Assembly (NCBI GenBank): GCA_012517325.1
Contig: JAAYVF010000113.1
Coordinates: 1 to 54,560, forward strand
Length of the DNA: 54,560 bases
Direction of reading: 5' to 3'
From: Myxococcales bacterium
Lineage (GTDB): Bacteria; Lernaellota; Lernaellaia; Lernaellales; Lernaellaceae
Positions 28,206 through 37,053 of the stretch are shown in pieces (within the stretch, counting starts at the first letter, position 1; every line of letters begins with the position of its first letter). The position numbers were made by a program, and so were the translations under genes. Below the pieces are notes generated by a model that had not been told where the DNA came from, made no database searches, and was given only the letters and a program-made list of their open reading frames with translations.

Positions 28206-29198
28206 TTACTTTTTCCAGACATGTTCCCGGTACCACCGGGCCGCTTCGGCAAAGGTTTCCAGGGTGTCATAGCGCGCCCGCCAGCCCAACTCGGCCAGGG
28301 CGCGGCCCGTGCTGAAACACGTGTGGCGGAACGGATTTTGGGCCTGTTCGGGGTCGATCAGCGGCCGGCCCGCCATCCGGCCGAGGCGATCGGCGAGCGT
28401 CAGGACCGCCGGCGGCACCGGGGTCAAAAAACTGCGGCTGCCCAGCGTTTCGATGACGGTTTGGACGATGTCGCGGATCGTGGCGGCGCCGCGGCCCGCC
28501 GCGTTGTAGATCCGGCCACCGGCCTGGGGTCGGGCGAGGCAGCGCTCCGCCAATTCGGCCGCGTCCCGCGCGTGCAGGCAGTGTTTCAACAGATGGCCGT
28601 TGCCCGCGACCGGAATCGGCAGATGCCGGAGCGCCAACTCGAAGAAACGCCGGATGACGGCTTCCCGGGGGTAAAACGGCCCCAGAATGGGCGCCAACCG
28701 CAGAATGACCGAATCCAGTTCGCCGCGGCGCTGCATTTCCAGCAGCATCAGTTCGGCTTCCAGTTTGGAGCGGCCGTAGGGACCGTGAGGCTCGGTCGGC
28801 GCCTGTTCGCTGCAGGGATATTCCGGCGGCGGCGGTCCGTAGACGCTCTCGGACGAAGCGAACAGAAACCGGCCGACGCCGGCATCGCGCGCCGCTTCGG
28901 CCAGCCGGCGTGTGCTTTCCAGGTTCAGGCGAAACAGTTCCTTGTCGTAATCGGGCGAGCGGAAATCGCATAAGCGACTGTCGCCGGGGCGCGCTTCGGC
29001 CAGATGAACGACGGCCTGGGCGCCGCGGACGGCGCGTTCGATCGTCGGCGGGTCGTACCAATCGCCGAGCACCATCTCGCAACCCGCGAACCAGGGCATT
29101 TCGAGTCGGTCGATCGCCCGCACGGGTTGATTTTTTTCACGGAACATTCCGATCAGTTCACGGCCGAGCGGCGTCGCCGCGCCGGTAATAGCAATCAC
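28206..29198 (-). CDS. NAD-dependent epimerase/dehydratase (extended SDR)
   Basis: 330 aa, GTG start with AAGGAGGG 6 nt upstream, overlapping the upstream stop by 4 nt (GTGA). The Rossmann start is ITGAATPLG, with the middle Gly of GxxGxxG replaced by Thr. The catalytic set is SSESVYG and YGRSK (YxxxK). HCLHARDAA and the C-terminal LAELGWRARYDTLETF match nucleotide-sugar epimerases. The sugar substrate is undetermined. It is paired with the TIM-barrel gene just upstream, suggesting a common carbohydrate pathway. Confidence 0.88.
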   Translation of the reverse strand: MIAITGAATPLGRELIGMFREKNQPVRAIDRLEMPWFAGCEMVLGDWYDPPTIERAVRGAQAVVHLAEARPGDSRLCDFRSPDYDKELFRLNLESTRRLAEAARDAGVGRFLFASSESVYGPPPPEYPCSEQAPTEPHGPYGRSKLEAELMLLEMQRRGELDSVILRLAPILGPFYPREAVIRRFFELALRHLPIPVAGNGHLLKHCLHARDAAELAERCLARPQAGGRIYNAAGRGAATIRDIVQTVIETLGSRSFLTPVPPAVLTLADRLGRMAGRPLIDPEQAQNPFRHTCFSTGRALAELGWRARYDTLETFAEAARWYREHVWKK

Positions 29199-30037
29199 CA
29201 GGAACCCTCCTTTTGCAACGTCTCGCGGATCGCGGCCAGGTGGACGAAACTCCGCCGGACCCATTCGTCCTCCCGCCGGCTTTGCCGCCACGGCGCGTCG
29301 ATCCGGACGCCGCAGAAGCCGCGGTATTCCAACCGCCACAAAAGGCGCAGCAGCGCTTTGAAATCGATTCGCCCGTCGCCGAGCGGCAGCTCGCCTTCCT
29401 TGGCGCCGGCCCGCGCCATGTCGCCGCAGCGCAGGTAGACGATCCAGGGCGCCAGCAAGGAAACGCGCCGATAGGGATCCTCGCGGCCGCCGGCATGCGT
29501 GCCGACGGACAGGCCGAGGTTCGGGCAATCCGCCGCCTCGACGATTTCCCGCAGGGTTTCCGGGGCGATGCCGGGATCGTCGGCGATCGCCACGCGCAAG
29601 TGCCGGTCGGCGGCCAGTCGGCACAATTTCTGCAAATGCCGCACGGACCGGCGAACGAGCTGGCGGTCGGTCAGCGGCAGGGTCAGGCCGGGGCCGGTCG
29701 GCAGCGGGTGGACCTCCCGGACTGGCAGGCAGATGAACGGGCTGGAGAGCGCGGCGGCCAGCGACAGGCAGGCCTTCAGGTGGCGGCCGTACCAAGCCCA
29801 GGTGGTCGGTAACGCGGTCAGGGGGATGCCGAACGACAGCAGATATTGAAGTCGCATTTCGCTTTGCAGCGAAAGCAGTCTGACGGGTTGCGGCTGCCAG
29901 TCGGCCGGCAAGGCGAAATATTCGAGGGCGACGCCACTCGCGCCCAGTTCGGCGGCGCGGCGAATCATGGCCACGTAGTCGATTTGACGTTGCCGCAACG
30001 AATGATGGTAACTCCACCAATCCAGGGCCAATTGCAT
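29195..30037 (-). CDS. Sugar phosphate isomerase/epimerase-like TIM-barrel protein
   Basis: 280 aa; the ATG at 30037 has GAGGTG upstream and gives a better start than the frame from 30103. The pattern is that of AP-endonuclease-2/xylose-isomerase-like barrels (RRAAELGASGVALEYF, LGLSVGTHAGG, YRGFCGVRID). The metal site looks incomplete: the usual Glu strand reads VAIADDPG, and the D..H motif is represented only by SVGTHAGG. Either activity is altered or the metal ligands are shifted. It is coupled to the epimerase gene. Confidence 0.7.
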   Translation of the reverse strand: MQLALDWWSYHHSLRQRQIDYVAMIRRAAELGASGVALEYFALPADWQPQPVRLLSLQSEMRLQYLLSFGIPLTALPTTWAWYGRHLKACLSLAAALSSPFICLPVREVHPLPTGPGLTLPLTDRQLVRRSVRHLQKLCRLAADRHLRVAIADDPGIAPETLREIVEAADCPNLGLSVGTHAGGREDPYRRVSLLAPWIVYLRCGDMARAGAKEGELPLGDGRIDFKALLRLLWRLEYRGFCGVRIDAPWRQSRREDEWVRRSFVHLAAIRETLQKEGSW

Positions 30038-30150
30038 GGCAGACCGCACCTCGTTCGGGGCGGTCACGATACCAAAAAAAAGTGGGGGTGCAAACGGCGG
30101 CAAATGCGTTAAAGTAAGCCCGTATTCAACCGCGGGCGGAGAAATCGGGC

Positions 30151-30852
30151 ATGTTGAACGTGGCCATTGTCGTGGCGGGTGGCCGGGGACGGCGCATGGC
30201 GGCGGCCGTGCCGAAACAGTATCTCGATCTGGGCGGTCGGACGATCCTGCAGCGCACCCTGGAGGCGGTCAGCGCCGCCGAAACGGTGCACCGGATCGTG
30301 CTGGTCGTGCCGCGGGGCGACGTGGTCTATTGCCGCGACGAGATCGTCGAACGCCAGGGATTGAGCAAGGTCGAACGCGTCGTCATGGGCGGTAAAACGC
30401 GGCAGGAGTCCGTCTGGAACGGCCTCCAGGCGATCGAGAAAATGCGGCTCCTGCCCGACGTGGTCGCCGTGCACGACGGCGTGCGCCCGTTCGTCGAACC
30501 GGCGCTGGTCGACCGGGCCGTCCGCACCGCCGCCAATTTCGGCGGCGCCCTGGTCGCCGCGGCGGTCAAGGAAACGATCAAGGCCATCACCGACGACGGT
30601 TTCGTGCGCCTGACGCCCGACCGGCGCTGGCTGTACGCCGCCCAGACACCGCAGGCGTTTCACTACCTCACGCTGGTCGACGCTTATCGCCGGGCGCGCG
30701 CGGAAGGATTTGTGGGCACCGACGACTGCCAGTTGATCGAACGCGCCGGCGGCCGGATCGTCATCGTCGAAAGCGACGACCGCAACATCAAAATCACCAC
30801 CCCCACCGACCTGCTGTTGGCGCGGGCCCTGTGGGCGGAGAAGAAAAAATGA
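30151..30852 (+). CDS. ispD: 2-C-methyl-D-erythritol 4-phosphate cytidylyltransferase
   Basis: 233-aa MEP-pathway enzyme joining CTP and MEP to give CDP-ME. Nucleotide-binding start [10 protein letters not shown]...PKQYLDLGG, then VHDGVRPFV (usually VHDAARP), [15 protein letters not shown] and [13 protein letters not shown] precedes the ATG. Its stop overlaps the ispF start (ATGA). First gene of ispD-ispF-gltX. Confidence 0.95.
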   Translation: MLNVAIVVAGGRGRRMAAAVPKQYLDLGGRTILQRTLEAVSAAETVHRIVLVVPRGDVVYCRDEIVERQGLSKVERVVMGGKTRQESVWNGLQAIEKMRLLPDVVAVHDGVRPFVEPALVDRAVRTAANFGGALVAAAVKETIKAITDDGFVRLTPDRRWLYAAQTPQAFHYLTLVDAYRRARAEGFVGTDDCQLIERAGGRIVIVESDDRNIKITTPTDLLLARALWAEKKK

Positions 30853-31331
30853 ACCTGCGCGTGGGACACGGTTATGACGTGCATCGTCTGGTCGAGGGGC
30901 GCCGGCTGATTCTCGGCGGCGTGACCGTCCCCTTCGAAAAAGGGTTGCTCGGCCACTCCGACGCCGATGTGCTGGCGCATGCGATCGCCGACGCGGTGCT
31001 CGGCGCCGCCGGCCTGGGCGACATCGGCCGCCACTTCCCGGACACCGACCCGGACTACAAAAACGCCGACAGTCTGCGGCTCTTGAGCATTTGCGTCGAG
31101 CGGGCCCACGCGGCCGGCTGGCGGGTGGGCAACGTCGACGCCACCGTCGTCGCGCAGAGGCCGCGCCTGGCGCCGTTCGTCGAGGCCATGCGCGAGCACC
31201 TCGCCGCCGTGCTGAAAACGGCGCCGGAAGCCGTCAACGTCAAGGCGAAAACCGAGGAAGGCCTGGGCTTCACGGGAACCGGCGAAGCCATCGCCGCCCA
31301 TGCCGTCGTTTTATTGGAGCCAGTGAAATGA
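30849..31331 (+). CDS. ispF: 2-C-methyl-D-erythritol 2,4-cyclodiphosphate synthase
   Basis: 160 aa trimeric zinc enzyme of the MEP isoprenoid pathway. It has the N-terminal metal motif GHGYDVHRL (DxH), [31 protein letters not shown] and [19 protein letters not shown]. The start at 30849 is taken from the 4-nt overlap with ispD. It is followed by a 4-nt overlap with gltX. Confidence 0.96.
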   Translation: MNLRVGHGYDVHRLVEGRRLILGGVTVPFEKGLLGHSDADVLAHAIADAVLGAAGLGDIGRHFPDTDPDYKNADSLRLLSICVERAHAAGWRVGNVDATVVAQRPRLAPFVEAMREHLAAVLKTAPEAVNVKAKTEEGLGFTGTGEAIAAHAVVLLEPVK

Positions 31332-32752
31332 CCGATCCAGTGCGCGTGCGTTTTGCGCCCAGCCCGACGGGTCCGTTGCATATCGGCAACACGCGGGCGG
31401 CGCTGTTCAATTACCTGTTCGCCCGCCGGCACGGCGGCGTGTTCATCCTGCGAATCGAGGACACCGACACGACCCGCTCCGAAGCCCGCTACGAGCGACA
31501 GATCTACGACACCCTGCGTTGGCTGAAGATGGATTGGGACGAGGCGCCCGACGTCGGCGGTCCTTTCGCGCCCTATCGGCAGTCGGAACGGCGCTCGTAC
31601 TATCGGGACGCCGTCGAAAAAATGATTGCCGCGGGAAACGCCTATCCGTGTTTCTGCACGGCCGAGCGGCTGGACGAATTGAAGCGGCAACAGGCCGCCG
31701 CCAAACTGCCGCCGCGCTACGATGGCCGCTGCCGCGATCTGCCCGCCGAGGAGCGGCAGGCGCGGTTGGCCGCCGGCGAGGCGCACACGATCCGGTTCCG
31801 CACGCCGCGGTTCGGCGAAATCGAGTTCCGCGACCTGGTGCGCGGCCGGGTGAAAGTGGCGCTGAAGAACCTCGACGATTTCATCATGGTCCGCTCGAAC
31901 GGCGATCCGGGCTTCATCCTGGCCGGCGCGGTCGACGACATCCTGATGAAAATCACCCACGTGTTGCGCGGCGAGGATCACCTCACCAACACGCACCGGC
32001 AATTGCTGATCTTCCAGGCGCTGGGTTCGCCGCCGCCGGCCTTCGGCCATCTGCCGTTGATCGTCGGCGACGACGGCAAACCGCTTTCCAAGCGATTGGG
32101 CGATCTGGGCATTTTCGATTTGCGCGACCAGGGATACGTCCCCGAGGTGCTGACCGCGCACATGGCGCGGCTCGGTTGGGCGGCGCCGGCCGAGGCGCGG
32201 AACCTGGCGGAGCTGGCGGCGGCCTTCGAGGTCGAGACGCTGGCGAAAAAGCCGGCGCGGTTGGGACTGCCCGACCTGAAGCACAGCCAGGCGCGCTGGA
32301 TTCGCCGGGCGACGCCGGACCAGCGGGCGGCGGCGTTGCGGCCTTTCCTGGGCGACCGGCAGCCGGCCGGGTTGGATGATCGCCTGGCTCTGTTCGCCGA
32401 GGAAGCGGGCACGCTGCGCGAACTGGCCGAGAAGATCGCCGCGCTCGATGTGCCGCCGGATTTCGACGCGGCCGAATTGCAGCTATTGCGGACCACGGGA
32501 TCGCGCGACGTGCTCAACACCTTGGTGGCGAAGATCGAAACGTCCGCCGATTTCGACGCGGCCGTAATGACGGCCGCGATCGCTGCCGCCGGTGAGCGGA
32601 CCGCCGCGAAGGGCAAGCAGCTCTATCAGCCGATCCGCCTGGCGTTGCAGGGCGATTTGCACGGGCCGGAACTGGCGCAACTCGCGGCGGTTCTCGGCCG
32701 GGGCGAGACCCTCACGAGACTTCGTCGGGCTTTGGCGGCCGCCGAGGGATGA
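31328..32752 (+). CDS. gltX: Glutamyl-tRNA synthetase
   Basis: 474-aa class I synthetase. HIGH motif in [20 protein letters not shown], zinc-binding CFC...YDGRC in the connecting region, [16 protein letters not shown], and KMSKS motif as [10 protein letters not shown]-terminal helical anticodon-binding domain is present. It is the third gene of a fully overlapping operon with ispD and ispF; ispDF next to a class I synthetase is a common bacterial arrangement. The stop is 1 nt from the stop of the convergent membrane gene. Confidence 0.95.
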   Translation: MTDPVRVRFAPSPTGPLHIGNTRAALFNYLFARRHGGVFILRIEDTDTTRSEARYERQIYDTLRWLKMDWDEAPDVGGPFAPYRQSERRSYYRDAVEKMIAAGNAYPCFCTAERLDELKRQQAAAKLPPRYDGRCRDLPAEERQARLAAGEAHTIRFRTPRFGEIEFRDLVRGRVKVALKNLDDFIMVRSNGDPGFILAGAVDDILMKITHVLRGEDHLTNTHRQLLIFQALGSPPPAFGHLPLIVGDDGKPLSKRLGDLGIFDLRDQGYVPEVLTAHMARLGWAAPAEARNLAELAAAFEVETLAKKPARLGLPDLKHSQARWIRRATPDQRAAALRPFLGDRQPAGLDDRLALFAEEAGTLRELAEKIAALDVPPDFDAAELQLLRTTGSRDVLNTLVAKIETSADFDAAVMTAAIAAAGERTAAKGKQLYQPIRLALQGDLHGPELAQLAAVLGRGETLTRLRRALAAAEG

Positions 32753-32753
32753 A

Positions 32754-34784
32754 TCAATTGCCGGCGGAAATGCCGAGCGACGCCAGGTAAACCATCCGGA
32801 AAAACAGCGAAAACGCCGCGACCGCCAGTAGGCCGTGAACCCAGGCCTTGCCGCGTCGCAAGGGTAGGGTCAGCGAGAGGATGATACCCGGCGCCGCCAG
32901 GACCGGCGGCACCGAATACGGGCCGATAATCGCAACCGCGATCAGGACGGCCGCGCCGGCGAACGCCGCCGGCAGGCGGATGGATCGTTGCGGATAGGCC
33001 AGCGCGAGTGAAAATCCCGCCACCAGAAACAGCCAGAGCAAAACCCCCGCGTACCCCGCCAATCGCCAGGCGACTTCGCCGAAAAAGGCGGTGGTTCGGT
33101 CGTTGTACTTTCCCGGCGGTAGGGCGGCATCGAGAAAATTGAAATCGCGCCATTCGGGCTGTTCGAGCGCGGCGGCTAGTACCGCCGGATCGCGGTCGAT
33201 CGCGTAGAGCCGGACGAAACGCCCGCCCTTGATTTCGTGCAGGAACGGCAGCGCGGGGAAGCGGAAATCGTCTACGGGGAAGCCGTAGAGAAAATAGCCG
33301 ACGCCGTAATGTCGCACGACGGTTTCGAGATTCGCCAGCGGGCCGTACGGTGGCGGCACCGTGTGCCGGTCGGCCAGGAAGTGCGGCGACCACAGGGGGA
33401 AGGTCATGATGACCGCGTCGCGCGGCGAGTTCTCCCGCAGATAGGCGATGGTCTGCGCCCATTCGGCCTGGAACTGCTTCTCCTCCGGCCGAGGCGTGCG
33501 GACCAGCCCGTTCATCAAGGCGAAGAACGATTCGCCGGCCAGCATCACCGCCAGCAGCGCCGGTCCGAACTGCCGGACCGACAGCCGTTCTGCGGTCCAC
33601 AACACGCCGTCGGCGGCCAGCGCGAACAGGAACGGGAAAAACAGCAGGTAAAAACGGTCTTCGTAAGCGCTCAGGATCGCGGCTACGAAGAAAAGATGAC
33701 CGGTCAGCCAAATGATTAGGATCCGGCCCGGCGTGGAACCTAGTTGTCGATATAATCCGATCAAAACGAAAGGCGCCAACAAATAAAATAGTATGGCGGG
33801 CAAACCCGGATAGGAGGTCACTCGGCTGTTTACCCCACGGAGGACTTTCGGCAGGTTGTAACGGAGAAAAGTCAACCGTTCGGTCAGCGAGAAAGCGGGA
33901 TTCAGGTCTTCATCCAACGGTTTGGTTTCCAAACTTAGAATATGCTGCAAAATGAAATCGCGCCGATGCTGCTCGACCGCTTTGGCGCCGCTGCCGCGCG
34001 GCGAGGTGAACTGATCGGAATAAAACGGGTTGCCGAACAGCAGGGCGTTGCGGATGAAGATCAGCGAAAACAACAACCCCGCGATCGCCAACCCGGCCCA
34101 TAGGCGAGGATTGCGCAGCTCCTTCCGATCCTTGCCCAAAACCAGACCGGCCAGCAGTAAAAACGGCGTCGCCAGGTGATTGAGGCGGAAAAGAAAAGCG
34201 CCCCCGGCGAACAGGCCGGAACGCAGGTATTTCTTTTGCAAAAAGCAGTCGAGCGCGGGCAGCGCTAACAGCAGCACCCACAAATCGGGCGTGGCGGCGT
34301 CCTCGCTGGTCGCGTAGGCGATCAGTCGCGGGTGAAGCATCATGGCCACGGCGGCGAACCACGCGGCGCCTTCGCCGATCCAACGCCGGGTGAAGCGGAA
34401 AACAAGCAGCGGCAGGAAAAAAAGCGCGACGAGCAGCGGCGCGTATAACGTCCAATAGGTATCGCCGAAGATCAAATACGACGGCGCCAGAATGATCGTC
34501 AACAGGTTGGCTCGATCCCAGGCCGGCCGGACCAGCGGCGGCAAGCCGGAAAAATATCCCTGCACGTGACTGGTCAGCATGGCGCCTTCGCGGACCAGAT
34601 TGCGGGCCGCCGAAGCGTATTCGAAGGCATCGCCGTCAAACGGCGGGAATAGAAAGAGCAGGCGGAGATGGATCAGGGTGACTAGAAGGGAAAGGAAAAG
34701 GACGGTGAACGTCGGGTGTGTTTGCAGCCAGACGACGCCGTTTGTCGTTTGCCGCTGCATGGCGTGCAGCCTGACGCGCAGCAT
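32754..34784 (-). CDS. Polytopic membrane protein, GT-C (PMT/ArnT-like) glycosyltransferase candidate
   Basis: 676 aa with about 12 hydrophobic helices. The first periplasmic loop has FPPFDGDAFEYASAARNL, where acidic residues occupy the position of the GT-C catalytic Asp. A soluble segment (about 450-570) carries a nucleotide-sugar-transferase-unlike alpha/beta pattern. GT-C enzymes use polyprenyl-phosphate sugars on the outer face of the inner membrane. It lacks the C-terminal FVP...DGDR domain of the three GT-C paralogues at 45.4-51.4 kb. It is divergent from the cytochrome gene at 35026. Confidence is in the membrane GT-C-like class, not in the substrate. Confidence 0.72.
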   Translation of the reverse strand: MLRVRLHAMQRQTTNGVVWLQTHPTFTVLFLSLLVTLIHLRLLFLFPPFDGDAFEYASAARNLVREGAMLTSHVQGYFSGLPPLVRPAWDRANLLTIILAPSYLIFGDTYWTLYAPLLVALFFLPLLVFRFTRRWIGEGAAWFAAVAMMLHPRLIAYATSEDAATPDLWVLLLALPALDCFLQKKYLRSGLFAGGAFLFRLNHLATPFLLLAGLVLGKDRKELRNPRLWAGLAIAGLLFSLIFIRNALLFGNPFYSDQFTSPRGSGAKAVEQHRRDFILQHILSLETKPLDEDLNPAFSLTERLTFLRYNLPKVLRGVNSRVTSYPGLPAILFYLLAPFVLIGLYRQLGSTPGRILIIWLTGHLFFVAAILSAYEDRFYLLFFPFLFALAADGVLWTAERLSVRQFGPALLAVMLAGESFFALMNGLVRTPRPEEKQFQAEWAQTIAYLRENSPRDAVIMTFPLWSPHFLADRHTVPPPYGPLANLETVVRHYGVGYFLYGFPVDDFRFPALPFLHEIKGGRFVRLYAIDRDPAVLAAALEQPEWRDFNFLDAALPPGKYNDRTTAFFGEVAWRLAGYAGVLLWLFLVAGFSLALAYPQRSIRLPAAFAGAAVLIAVAIIGPYSVPPVLAAPGIILSLTLPLRRGKAWVHGLLAVAAFSLFFRMVYLASLGISAGN

Positions 34785-35025
34785 TTTGGGCAGACCGGCG
34801 TTGAGGGTGTTGATTTTCCGACTCCTGTGAACAACAAAACTCTTTTACAATATTTGCCGGAAAGCGGGAAGCGAGAATGCGGCCCGCCGCGTGGATGATC
34901 GGCGAACCGGCGGAAATTCAATCTGCTGATTGTCTTTCTTCGGCGGGCCGGGATAAACTCGCGGCGATAACCGGAAGTTCCCTAGGAAATTTCGCGGACG
35001 CAAAAATCGAAGGCACGAAACGGCA

Positions 35026-37053
35026 ATGAACGACGAGCAAAACTTCATCGCCCTGAATCCGGGGAAAAAAGCGCACCGGTTGCTTTTGGTGTGTTTTGTC
35101 TCTGGAAATATCTTGTTTCTGCCGCCGTCCTGGAGCCTGCTCTATAAGATCAACCTCTTCTTTCACCCCTTGGCCAGCCTGATCGTCACGATCTGGCTGC
35201 TCAAAAACGTGGGCGCTTCCCTGCGCCCGCTGTGGGAGGAAAATCGCGCTTCCCGGATCAGAAAATGGGGAATGGTGATTGTTTTGGCGGCGGCGTTTTT
35301 CGCCGGTTGGTACAAATTGGCCCCTTCGCCGCGCCTGACCGCCGCTTATTGGGTGATTCTGATTTCGCTCTGGATCTGGCGGCGGAGCCTCGTGCTCAAG
35401 GTCGATACGCTGCTGTCGATTTCCGCCGGTTGGTACGTTCTGGCCGCGTTGTCCGGCCTGATTTTCATGGCCGGAGGCGGCGGGCGCAAACTGATCGTCT
35501 TTCTGTTGCTGCACCGCCTGTCCAGTCTGTTGGTGCTGGCCGGTTATGCGGGTTTGGTGTTCCGGCAACGCCGGCGTGGCCCCGGCGCCTGGGGAAAAAC
35601 AGGGCTCCGCGCCCTGCAAATCGGTTGGCCGGCGCTGCTGTTTTTCTTCGTGATGGCCGCCGATTCCTCTGCGGGTCTGCCCAAGCTGGCCAATCGCCTG
35701 CATCTTTCGACGCTGCCCCTGGAAAAGCGGACGGCGGATGAGCAAGACCGGATCGCGCAAAGCGGCCCGCAATACCGGCGCTACGTCGAAAAAATCGACT
35801 CGTGCGGCAAGGTGCCGGGTTGCCACCCGGCGATCGTCGACGACCATCGGATATCCGCCCACAACATTGCTTTGCGGACGCATCATTTTCAGAAAAACCT
35901 GCGGTTGCTGGAAGACGAGATCGGCGAACGGAACATTCCCATTTGCGCCGGATGCCATTATCCGGGTTTGCTGTTCGATCCGCAAACGAAGGTCCAGTCG
36001 TACTATGAAGCGGACGACATGGGTTGCACCTTCTGCCACCAGTTCACGGAGGTCGAGTTTCCCCAGGATCCGCGGAAAACCTTCGTTACCCTGAAATTCC
36101 AGATGAACCATCTGGCCATGTTCGATCGGTACGAAAAGGACGCGATCAGCGGTTGGAACCGGCTGTTGATCAACTTGAATCCGACCGGTCACGGTGCGGT
36201 CTTCACGAAAAAACTGTACCGCCAGGACGAATTCTGCCAGGCCTGCCACCGCCTACAGATCCGCCAACAAGTGGAAAAGGAGTTCGAAAAACCCCGGTGC
36301 GCCGATTGCCACATGCAGCCGCGTTACGTCATCGGCGAGGAAGGCCGGCAACGCAACCATTTCTTCCCCGGCGCGAATCTGGCCCTGTTCACCACGGCCA
36401 ATGTCCCCAAGGGATACGAGATCACCGAGCGCTACGCCATGGGCGATCTGCCGCTGACCCTCAAAGGCTGGGGAAGTTTCTGGGAATTGCGCGACCGGAC
36501 GCACGGCGACAAATCGGTCTGGTTGCAGATGCGGATCATGCCGGCGGACGATCCCCGCGCCGGACAGCCTTTCCGGTTTTCCATCATCACGCTGAACGCC
36601 GGCATCGATCATCCGTTCCCGGCCGCGCCGCTGGATTTGATCGACGTCTGGCAGTCGGTCGTCGTCAAGGACGCGACCGGGCGGGCGCTTCTCACGATCG
36701 GCGAACTCCAGGAGGATTTCTCGGCCGACCCGGCCGCGCACCGGCTCGGCGGCGTCATGATGGGCTTGGACGGCAAGCCTGTCGAGCGCAACCGGGTCTG
36801 GCAGATCAAATCGAAAACGATCCGGCGCGATATTCCGTTCCACACCGATACGGTCGACGAGTATACCCTCGATCTGCCCGCGGATGTCGCGGGCCCGCTG
36901 GAAATTTCCGCCTGGTGGAACTATCGCAAGCTCAACCAGCGATTCGTGGATTGGGCTTATGGAACTTGGAATTTGCTGCCGATTCTTAGGATTGCCGAGA
37001 TTCGGACGAGGGTGCCGATTCCGTCCCCTCAAACCGACCCGCCGCAAAACTGA
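35026..37053 (+). CDS. Membrane-anchored multiheme cytochrome c
   Basis: 675 aa. Five to six hydrophobic helices (residues 18-210) are followed by a periplasmic domain with four canonical CxxCH heme sites (C307-H311, C334-H338, C404-H408, C425-H429) and an unusual C260-x5-C266-H267. Several further His residues (274, 279, 286, 287, 362) could be distal ligands. The remaining ~230 residues are beta-rich with no more hemes. The heme region resembles NapC/cytochrome-c554-like electron carriers, but membrane part plus C-terminal beta domain is a combination I do not recognise. No Shine-Dalgarno is obvious. The 3' end overlaps the convergent gene by 68 nt. Confidence 0.8.
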   Translation: MNDEQNFIALNPGKKAHRLLLVCFVSGNILFLPPSWSLLYKINLFFHPLASLIVTIWLLKNVGASLRPLWEENRASRIRKWGMVIVLAAAFFAGWYKLAPSPRLTAAYWVILISLWIWRRSLVLKVDTLLSISAGWYVLAALSGLIFMAGGGGRKLIVFLLLHRLSSLLVLAGYAGLVFRQRRRGPGAWGKTGLRALQIGWPALLFFFVMAADSSAGLPKLANRLHLSTLPLEKRTADEQDRIAQSGPQYRRYVEKIDSCGKVPGCHPAIVDDHRISAHNIALRTHHFQKNLRLLEDEIGERNIPICAGCHYPGLLFDPQTKVQSYYEADDMGCTFCHQFTEVEFPQDPRKTFVTLKFQMNHLAMFDRYEKDAISGWNRLLINLNPTGHGAVFTKKLYRQDEFCQACHRLQIRQQVEKEFEKPRCADCHMQPRYVIGEEGRQRNHFFPGANLALFTTANVPKGYEITERYAMGDLPLTLKGWGSFWELRDRTHGDKSVWLQMRIMPADDPRAGQPFRFSIITLNAGIDHPFPAAPLDLIDVWQSVVVKDATGRALLTIGELQEDFSADPAAHRLGGVMMGLDGKPVERNRVWQIKSKTIRRDIPFHTDTVDEYTLDLPADVAGPLEISAWWNYRKLNQRFVDWAYGTWNLLPILRIAEIRTRVPIPSPQTDPPQN

